Of a DNA stretch of 64,000 nucleotides, positions 57,243 to 64,000 are shown one piece after another (position 1 is the first letter of the stretch; each line of letters opens with the position of its first letter). The stretch comes from an uncultured SAR116 cluster alpha proteobacterium (GTDB lineage Bacteria; Pseudomonadota; Alphaproteobacteria; Puniceispirillales; Puniceispirillaceae): positions 1-64,000 of the forward strand of contig CACPDC010000003.1 in assembly GCA_902632595.1 (NCBI GenBank). The letters are read 5' to 3'. Below the pieces are notes generated by a model, which was not told where the DNA came from, did not search any database, and saw nothing but the letters and a program-made list of their open reading frames with translations. The position numbers and the translations under genes are program-made.

Positions 57243-58130
57243 ATGGATAATTCTGCTTTGTTGGCGTTAGCTGCCTCCTTTAGTTGGGTTTTATCTCAAT
57301 TATTTGGACACAAACCTGCCCTATATTATGGATCTCTTCAATTTAATAGATTAAGAATGATTATTGCTTCTTTCTTGTTGGCAATAATGATTTTACTTAC
57401 AGGAAATCATTGGGAGATAGCATCTAACTCATGGAAATGGATTATAGTATCGGGTATCGTTGGGATTGGTTTCGGTGATTTATTTTTATTTATCGCGATG
57501 GAAAGGCTTGGACCAAGAAGAACAGGGGTATTATTTGCCGTAAATGCTCCATTGGCAGCGCTGTTTGCTTGGTTACTTTTGGATGAGGCACTAACTTATT
57601 TTACTATATTCGCTGTTTTATTTGGTTTCACAGGAATAGTACTCGCAGTAATTTATGGAGGCCCCAAAACAAATATCCATGTCTGGGAATTCACAAAACC
57701 ACCTCTATGGATAGGTGTTGGAGCAGGTCTTATTGCGGCATCTGGACAGGCTGCGGGAGTATTGATTCTTCGACCAGTTATGGAACAAGGAACAGACCCA
57801 TTACAAGTGAGCCTGATAAGAGTTCTCGCTGCTGGTTTTTTTTTATGGGCACTAATATTTTTTGATAAAAATAAAACCAAGATATGGGAAATACCACCAA
57901 TGAGTGTAAGGTGGCATGTTATTGGAAATGGTTTTTTTGGATTAAGTTTTGGTTTGGCGCTATTTCTTAAAGCGTTGGAAACAGGTCAAGTAGCTAAAGT
58001 GACTATGTTGGTTTCCATAAGTCCAGTTTTGATGTTGCCATTTGTTTGGTTTCAAACAAAAAAAATGCCAGTTCTTGGAGCCTGGCTGGGGGCATTTTTA
58101 GTCGTTTTGGGCTCTTGGATGATTGTTTAG
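57243..58130 (+). CDS. EamA/DMT-family transporter
   Basis: About ten hydrophobic segments, duplicated EamA fold (MERLGPRRTGVLFAVNAPLAALFAWLLLDEAL). Confidence 0.85.
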   Translation: MDNSALLALAASFSWVLSQLFGHKPALYYGSLQFNRLRMIIASFLLAIMILLTGNHWEIASNSWKWIIVSGIVGIGFGDLFLFIAMERLGPRRTGVLFAVNAPLAALFAWLLLDEALTYFTIFAVLFGFTGIVLAVIYGGPKTNIHVWEFTKPPLWIGVGAGLIAASGQAAGVLILRPVMEQGTDPLQVSLIRVLAAGFFLWALIFFDKNKTKIWEIPPMSVRWHVIGNGFFGLSFGLALFLKALETGQVAKVTMLVSISPVLMLPFVWFQTKKMPVLGAWLGAFLVVLGSWMIV

Positions 58131-58144
58131 GGAAGTAATAAAAA

Positions 58145-59032
58145 ATGCGTGTATCACATAAAACCGCTTATGTTTATTTATTTCTAACTATGACTTTTTG
58201 GGCTGGAAATTCTATTACAGCACGAATGTTTGCAGCCGATTTACCCCCATTGCAACATGCATTTTGGAGGTGGCTTATTGCTTCCTTTTTAATTTTGATA
58301 ATTTTTAGACCACCCCTTAAGAGAGATCTTCCAATAATTTGGGAAAATAAATGGCCTATTTTTTGGATCGCAACTACCGGAATAGGTGCTTATAATACTA
58401 TGCAATATTGGGCTTTAAACTTTACAACAGTTAGCAACGTTGGATTGCTGCAAACAACAATTCCAATAATCTTATGTTTTTTTGAATGGGTTTTTTTTAA
58501 GGAGAAAACAACAAAAATACAGATTCTAGGTATGATGTTAGCAACGATTGGAGTATTTGTTGTCTTAATAAAAGCTAATTTGACCAATTTGATAAATCTC
58601 ACCTTTAATTACGGAGATTTGATTATGGTTGGAGCTATCTTACTATATGGTGTGTTTTCACTTTTAATAAGGTTTTCTCCCAAAAAAGTGAACCATTGGT
58701 CTCTCATATGGGTTTTATTTTTTATTGGTGCAATAGAGTTATTTCCCCTGCAATTATTGGAATATCAGGCAGGTTACAGAATTAATTTATCGATTGGACC
58801 AATGCTTGGATTAACCTATATTGTGATCGGTCCTGCTATACTTGCGTATAAGTTTTATACTTCAGCTGTTGTGACTCTTGGCGCAATACGCACGGGCCTG
58901 TTTTTTTATTGGTTGCCTATTGCTTCTGTTTTTTTAGCTATATTGATATTAGGAGAACCTTTACAAATTTATCACCTTATCGGTTTTGTTTTTGTCGTCT
59001 GTGGACTAAGGTTAGGCCTCACCAGAAGTTGA
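58145..59032 (+). CDS. EamA/DMT-family transporter
   Basis: TFWAGNSITARMFAADLPPLQHAFWRWLIASF; second EamA repeat with LILGEPLQIYHLIGFVFVVCGL. Confidence 0.88.
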   Translation: MRVSHKTAYVYLFLTMTFWAGNSITARMFAADLPPLQHAFWRWLIASFLILIIFRPPLKRDLPIIWENKWPIFWIATTGIGAYNTMQYWALNFTTVSNVGLLQTTIPIILCFFEWVFFKEKTTKIQILGMMLATIGVFVVLIKANLTNLINLTFNYGDLIMVGAILLYGVFSLLIRFSPKKVNHWSLIWVLFFIGAIELFPLQLLEYQAGYRINLSIGPMLGLTYIVIGPAILAYKFYTSAVVTLGAIRTGLFFYWLPIASVFLAILILGEPLQIYHLIGFVFVVCGLRLGLTRS

Positions 59033-59084
59033 AAATAAATATAGTTCATTATAAACCAACATATTTTTGAGAGATAACTTAACA

Positions 59085-59555
59085 ATGTATAATAAGAAAA
59101 AAATAAACTTTGTAGCAGCATTATTTTTTGTGGTCATAATAATTGCCAAGCAGGCTTTTTCCGAAGAACTTATTGAGCCAAATGAAAGCTATACTCCTCT
59201 AGAAGTTATTGAAATACAATTATTAGGACTTCAATCAGGGGATACTGGACAAGGAATCGAGCAAGTATGGGTTTTTGCGCATCCTAATAATAAAAGAGCG
59301 ACAGGACCCCTAGAACGTTTTAGAACCTTATTTGAAATGCCTTCCTATTCTCCGCTTATTAATTTGCAAAGCTACTCAATCAATTTATTAAATGAAACAG
59401 ACATTGAAAGTCAGTTTATTGTTTCGATTGTTTCTGATGATGGTATATCTTACGATTATTTGTGGGCTTTAGAGAGAGTTCTTTCAGGTATCCAAGAGGG
59501 TTTCTGGATGACGACAATGGTATCATCACCGCGTCAGCTGAGTCGAGCTAGTTGA
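59085..59555 (+). CDS. DUF4864-like exported protein
   Basis: Signal-like N-terminus; TPLEVIEIQLLGLQSGDTGQGIEQVWVFAHPNNKRATGPLERFRTLF motif; start moved to internal ATG, since 59067 is TTG. Confidence 0.65.
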   Translation: MYNKKKINFVAALFFVVIIIAKQAFSEELIEPNESYTPLEVIEIQLLGLQSGDTGQGIEQVWVFAHPNNKRATGPLERFRTLFEMPSYSPLINLQSYSINLLNETDIESQFIVSIVSDDGISYDYLWALERVLSGIQEGFWMTTMVSSPRQLSRAS

Positions 59556-60499
59556 GCTTAATTTCTGGTTTAATTATAAAGTCTGAGCAAATTCCCGTTT
59601 CCTTGCGAGCAGGTTTGTTAATATTATCTGGAGTCTTCCTACTCGGTTTATCCGATAATCTTGTTCTGTTAATAAATGATGAAACAGGTATATGGCAGTT
59701 TCATGCAATTCGAAGTTTAATAACTTCAATATTGATTTTTGGAATAGCTGTTTTTTTTAGACATGATGTCAGGCCCAAAAACTTATTACCTGTGGTAATA
59801 CGTTCCTTGCTTCTCAGTGGCGCTATGATTTGCTATTTTGGAGGCCTATCTTTCCTTTCCGTAGCCGAAGCAGGTGCCGGACTCTTTTTGTCCCCCATAT
59901 TTGTACTCATATTTTCAGTGATTATATTTAAGATACGAATCGGTATTTTTCGAATCCTTGCAGTGTTAATTGGTAGCTTAGGTGTATTTATTTTACTTGA
60001 GCCTGATTTGACGGAAATTCACTTATTGCAAATTATTCCCCTTTTGGCTGGGGTTTTTTATGCCATGGCTGCACTCTATACACGTCATTATTGTAGGGAG
60101 GAATCTGCTCTTGGCTTAACATTGAGTTATCTCATAGCTATTGGTGTGATTGGAGCCTTTGTGGCAACTATTTTTTGGTTTATTCCGTCAATTCACCAAC
60201 ATTCTTCTGAAATGTATATTTTTTTTCAAGGATGGAAAACTGTAAACATTAGATTTTTAATTTGGATAACTTTTCAAGCTGTTCTTACTGTTACGGCCTT
60301 AGCTCTAATTACAAGGGCTTATCAGATGGTTGATACAAGCATACTGGCGGTTTATGAATACGGATTTTTGATCTTTGCGGCCTTTTGGGGTTGGTTATTA
60401 TGGTCAACAGTTTTGGGTTTAAGTGAAATTACAGGTATCTTTTTAATCATGGCCGCGGGTATCATTATAATAGTTAGGTCAGCTCGCACGAATTCTTGA
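59552..60499 (+). CDS. EamA/DMT-family transporter
   Basis: FLLGLSDNLVLLINDETGIWQFHAIRSLITS; duplicated EamA fold; TTG start overlapping the upstream stop by 4 nt. Confidence 0.85.
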   Translation: MSLISGLIIKSEQIPVSLRAGLLILSGVFLLGLSDNLVLLINDETGIWQFHAIRSLITSILIFGIAVFFRHDVRPKNLLPVVIRSLLLSGAMICYFGGLSFLSVAEAGAGLFLSPIFVLIFSVIIFKIRIGIFRILAVLIGSLGVFILLEPDLTEIHLLQIIPLLAGVFYAMAALYTRHYCREESALGLTLSYLIAIGVIGAFVATIFWFIPSIHQHSSEMYIFFQGWKTVNIRFLIWITFQAVLTVTALALITRAYQMVDTSILAVYEYGFLIFAAFWGWLLWSTVLGLSEITGIFLIMAAGIIIIVRSARTNS

Positions 60500-60608
60500 A
60501 TTAAGTCAGACTAGCAAATATGGTCAGATTAACATATTTGAGTAAGCAGGACATATGCGTTTCTTATCATAATTTTATGATTTAAGCAGATAATAATGGA
60601 AATATTAA

Positions 60609-61607
60609 ATGAAGATTCTCGTTGTTTCAGATGCCTGGTATCCTCAAATAAATGGTGTGGTTAATTCCATTTTATGTACCAGAAATTGTCTACAAGATTT
60701 AGGTCATCAGGTGATTATGTTAACACCTGAAAGGTTCAAAACAATTCCATGCCCAACCTATCCTGAAATTCGATTGTCTGTTTTCCCAAAAAAAGGGGTG
60801 CAAAAATTTCTAAATAGTCAAGAATTCGATGCAATTCATATTGCAACAGAGGGGCCGCTTGGCATAGCAACTAGAAATTATGCGATAAAAAATAAATTGC
60901 AGTTTACAACTGCATTTCATACCAAGTTTCCTGACTATATTAGGGCAAGAATTGGTCTTCCTACTATTATCAGTTATAGTTTTTTGCGTTGGTTCCATAA
61001 TAAATCGGAAGCTGTGCTTACGCCGACTGATTCAATTATAGAGGAATTGAAAAAATATCAAATAGGTAATCCAGTTCATTGGCCAAGAGGTGTAGAAACC
61101 GATTTTTTTAAACCGTTTGCTAACCGTAAGCCAAATAGAGAGCCAATATATTTATATGTTGGGAGGGTCGCCATTGAAAAAAATATTGAAGCTTTTTTGT
61201 CTTTAGATTTAATTGGAAAAAAAATCATCGTTGGAGATGGCCCATTGTTATCCAAGCTAAAGCTGCGTTATCCTAAAGCAACTTTTTTAGGAAACAAAGA
61301 TAAAAAAGATCTGCCCGAAATTTATAATCAAGCAGATGTTTTTGTCTTCCCGAGTCGTACAGATACTTTTGGTTTAGTATTATTGGAAGCAATGGCGTGC
61401 GGAGTTCCCATTGCGGCTTTTCCTACAGCTGGCCCAATCGACGTGATTGGTGATTCTAGTGCAGGCTGTCTATCAGAAGATCTAGCAGAAGCTATAAAGG
61501 GGGCTCTAAAAATACCTCGTAACATTGCAAGAGAGCATGCGTTGAGATACTCATGGTTAGAAGCGTCGCGATTGTTTCTTAAACAGCAAATTCAAATAAA
61601 TAAGTAA
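60609..61607 (+). CDS. GT4-family glycosyltransferase (SqdX/Agt/MgtA-like)
   Basis: SDAWYPQINGVVNSI; TAFHTKFPDYI; PRGVETDFFKPF; YVGRVAIEKNIEAFL; FPSRTDTFGLVLLEAMACGVPIAAF. Confidence 0.88.
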   Translation: MKILVVSDAWYPQINGVVNSILCTRNCLQDLGHQVIMLTPERFKTIPCPTYPEIRLSVFPKKGVQKFLNSQEFDAIHIATEGPLGIATRNYAIKNKLQFTTAFHTKFPDYIRARIGLPTIISYSFLRWFHNKSEAVLTPTDSIIEELKKYQIGNPVHWPRGVETDFFKPFANRKPNREPIYLYVGRVAIEKNIEAFLSLDLIGKKIIVGDGPLLSKLKLRYPKATFLGNKDKKDLPEIYNQADVFVFPSRTDTFGLVLLEAMACGVPIAAFPTAGPIDVIGDSSAGCLSEDLAEAIKGALKIPRNIAREHALRYSWLEASRLFLKQQIQINK

Positions 61608-61621
61608 TCGTGGAAGTTTTT

Positions 61622-63115
61622 TTAGTTTACATATGAAACTTTAGTGTTAAAGGATAGTGTTTTTGCGAAGCTAATTATGAGTTTTTCATTTTTAGATGTG
61701 AAAAGCTGTGATGCTGATTTTGTAATTTCAACGATTAGCGTTTTTTCTTTAATTTTTAATTTAATGAAACTTAGATTTTGATTTATTCCAGCGCTGAAAC
61801 TTAAACCAAATTTTAAGCCAAGACCAATAAAAAGTGCATATTGTTGTTGTTTTTTGGTAAGAATAAATGCACATGAAACTGGTTGTTCTAAAGTAGAGTT
61901 AACACCGTTATATCTATGAAATAATGTGAGAGATATCCATAAACGCTCGGGGTGAGACAGACTGTAAATAGGAAGTGCATTTATTTTTTCAAAAGCCAAA
62001 CTAGCGCGCATTGAAGACTCTTCATCCCAGCAAATTTCAGATAACAAACAAGCAGCTTTAACTAAACGTTTAGTATTCAGATCCGCCATATTTGTTGTTC
62101 CTATCTTTATACATGGCTCAATAAACTTAAATAAATTATCATTTATAGAGGAAAACCGCTGCCTATGTGCTGCAATTTCTGCGCAGGCTATATGCAGCGG
62201 GTCCTTTTTTATTTGGTGGGCTAATTCTGGTTGCTCAGAAATTTCCTTTGCAATTAATCCGTCTCTAATACTAGTACCACTTATAACCAAATTATTTACT
62301 TTGGTGATAGATAATAAACATGCAATTATTTCCGATGCTTTCGGCATTGAAAAACGTCGTCCTTCGGGAACGCCATCTAGATCGGATGGCATAGTTAAGA
62401 TCTTATTCAATAATGAGTTTGTTGCCATTCTGGATATAGTTAGAGCATGTAACATGCCTAGAGGATATCTAGTTTTATGAATATATGCAGAGCCAAGTGC
62501 CCTAAAACTGCCACCTACACCGTATAAATCTAAACCTGCTAAATTAGAGAGCCAATTAATTTTTGAGATCATTTCGGTGATCTCAGACTGAGTTTTTATA
62601 CTTAAATGTCCAACATTGAGGCTAGTGGAATTGACAGGTTCTTTATTTTTGACATATATCAATTCAAGGCTTCCACCACCGAGATCTGCGATAAGACCGT
62701 CGCTTATGTTAAAGTTTGATAGAAGACCAATGGCTACTAAATGAGCTTCTTCTTCTTGCTCTAATACTTGAATTTTTTGATTAAGTATTTGCTGTGCGGG
62801 AATCAAAAAATCTTTCGCATTATGGGCGCGCCTTGTAGCTGCAGTGGCAACAATTTTTATGGACAGATTGGGAAGGGATTTTAGGATATAGGCGAACCTA
62901 CCCAAGGTCTCTAATGCTGTTTTAATTCTTGCTGGTTGAAGAATATTATCTGGTTCTATTCCCTCTCCTAGCCGGCAAGTTACACGTTCATTAAATAAAG
63001 GAAAAGGAAACCTCCCCATAGTTTTGAAAATCACCAGCCTAATAGAGCTTGAACCAATATCTATTACTCCAATATGGTCAGATGAATTAGAAGATATTAA
63101 GGATTGCTCAAACAT
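61622..63115 (-). CDS. ppx: Exopolyphosphatase (Ppx/GppA family)
   Basis: IGVIDIGSSSIRLVIF; VATAATRRAHNAKDFL; LIADLGGGSLEL; upstream neighbour is ppk. Confidence 0.92.
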   Translation of the reverse strand: MFEQSLISSNSSDHIGVIDIGSSSIRLVIFKTMGRFPFPLFNERVTCRLGEGIEPDNILQPARIKTALETLGRFAYILKSLPNLSIKIVATAATRRAHNAKDFLIPAQQILNQKIQVLEQEEEAHLVAIGLLSNFNISDGLIADLGGGSLELIYVKNKEPVNSTSLNVGHLSIKTQSEITEMISKINWLSNLAGLDLYGVGGSFRALGSAYIHKTRYPLGMLHALTISRMATNSLLNKILTMPSDLDGVPEGRRFSMPKASEIIACLLSITKVNNLVISGTSIRDGLIAKEISEQPELAHQIKKDPLHIACAEIAAHRQRFSSINDNLFKFIEPCIKIGTTNMADLNTKRLVKAACLLSEICWDEESSMRASLAFEKINALPIYSLSHPERLWISLTLFHRYNGVNSTLEQPVSCAFILTKKQQQYALFIGLGLKFGLSFSAGINQNLSFIKLKIKEKTLIVEITKSASQLFTSKNEKLIISFAKTLSFNTKVSYVN

Positions 63116-63132
63116 GCAGAAATTTCCGATTT

Positions 63133-64000
63133 TCAGTCTGTTATTGAAAGACTCCCCAATCCTGACAGACTTGGGTTTTTCATAAAATAGGTGTGTGATG
63201 AAAAGTTCTTTTTGGAATTCTCTAACTTATTATATATGCCATCTGATTGAAGCTCCCAGCAATTGCTTGTGTCTTTTAGTGAGGCTACCATAACTTGTTT
63301 TAGTACTTGTGCACGAACAGTTTCATTTTCTAGCGGTATAAAAGTCTCTAAACGCTGATATAGATTACGAGGCATCAAATCACCAGATGCCATAACCACT
63401 ATATTCTTTTCGGATAAAAATTCTCCTCCATTGGCAAAAATATAAACTCTAGAATGCTCCAGAAATCTTCCAATAATTGAAGTGACAGTTATATTTTCTG
63501 ATAACCCTTTAACTTTTGGCCGCAGGCAGCAAATTCCGCGCACAATAAGTTGAATCTTTACCCCGGCTTGAGAAGCTTCATATAATTTTGTGATTATGTC
63601 TTTATCTACAAGCGCATTTGTTTTCATCCATATTCCAGAAGGAATTCCTGCTTTGGCTGCTTTGATTTCAGCTTCAATATGACGGAGAAACCATTTTGCA
63701 GATGAAAACGGAGATATGACAACTTTCTCAAAATGTTTAGGTTCAATGTGACTCGTTAGGTAGTTGAAAATGCGCCAGGCATCCCTGCAAATTTCTGGAT
63801 TACAGGTAAAATAAGATAAATCTGTGTAGCTTTTGGCAGTGATAGGATGATAATTTCCAGTCCCGTAATGGGCATAAGAAACTAATTTACCGCCCTCTCG
63901 TCGCGTTATTAATGATAATTTGGCATGAATTTTCATATTTGCCAAACCATAAGCAACCTGTACCCCGGCTCTCTCAAGAAGTCTTGCAAGTTGGATGTTA
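63133..64000 (-). CDS. ppk: Polyphosphate kinase 1, C-terminal part (truncated by the window edge)
   Basis: MKIHAKLSLITRREGGKLVSYAHYGTGNYHPITAKSYTDLSYFT; IQLIVRGICCLRP; ASGDLMPRNLYQRLETFIPL; reading frame stays open to 64000 (NIQLARLLERAGVQVAYGLAN upstream of the listed Met). Confidence 0.96.
   Translation of the reverse strand, partial: NIQLARLLERAGVQVAYGLANMKIHAKLSLITRREGGKLVSYAHYGTGNYHPITAKSYTDLSYFTCNPEICRDAWRIFNYLTSHIEPKHFEKVVISPFSSAKWFLRHIEAEIKAAKAGIPSGIWMKTNALVDKDIITKLYEASQAGVKIQLIVRGICCLRPKVKGLSENITVTSIIGRFLEHSRVYIFANGGEFLSEKNIVVMASGDLMPRNLYQRLETFIPLENETVRAQVLKQVMVASLKDTSNCWELQSDGIYNKLENSKKNFSSHTYFMKNPSLSGLGSLSITD

Noticed and set aside
61600-61650. AGTTT/AAACT repeat between the glycosyltransferase and ppx as a bidirectional terminator
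   Set aside because: Only ~5 bp of AT-rich stem overlapping the ppx C-terminus; too weak to support.

Overview
This 64-kb window is low-GC bacterial chromosome, almost certainly from an alphaproteobacterium with a compact genome. About 50 densely packed genes are recognisable. They include dnaK-dnaJ-dapB; maeB, divergent from mutS-glnD-murJ; trpS-nfuA; tsaB-rimI-miaB-phoH-ybeY-corC-lnt-metK-trmB; rimP-nusA-ylxR-infB-rbfA-truB-rpsO-pnp; fabA-fabB-fabI; ubiE-ubiB-coaBC-dut-moeB; mutM; rpsT; dnaA-dnaN-recF-gyrB-regB-regA; three EamA/DMT transporters; a GT4 glycosyltransferase; and ppx-ppk. I see no rRNA or tRNA genes, CRISPR arrays, prophages or insertion sequences. Most of the window is ordinary housekeeping DNA. 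The observations most worth following up are: (1) a CoaBC with an N-terminal Cro/HTH-like domain and a perfect GTGAAT-A-ATTCAC palindrome just upstream of its likely start; (2) a redox two-component pair (RegB/RegA) with overlapping start and stop codons to gyrB in the dnaN-recF-gyrB cluster, with a His-Lys instead of His-Glu H-box; (3) a hairpin-rich rpsO-pnp leader; (4) an unusually long intergenic region with a 14-bp palindrome and an orphan terminator-like hairpin (candidate sRNA); (5) palindromes upstream of dnaN and of a 2-hydroxyacid dehydrogenase. I did not find clear evidence of a wholly new system. Coordinates and motifs were read by eye, and no searches or folding were run.
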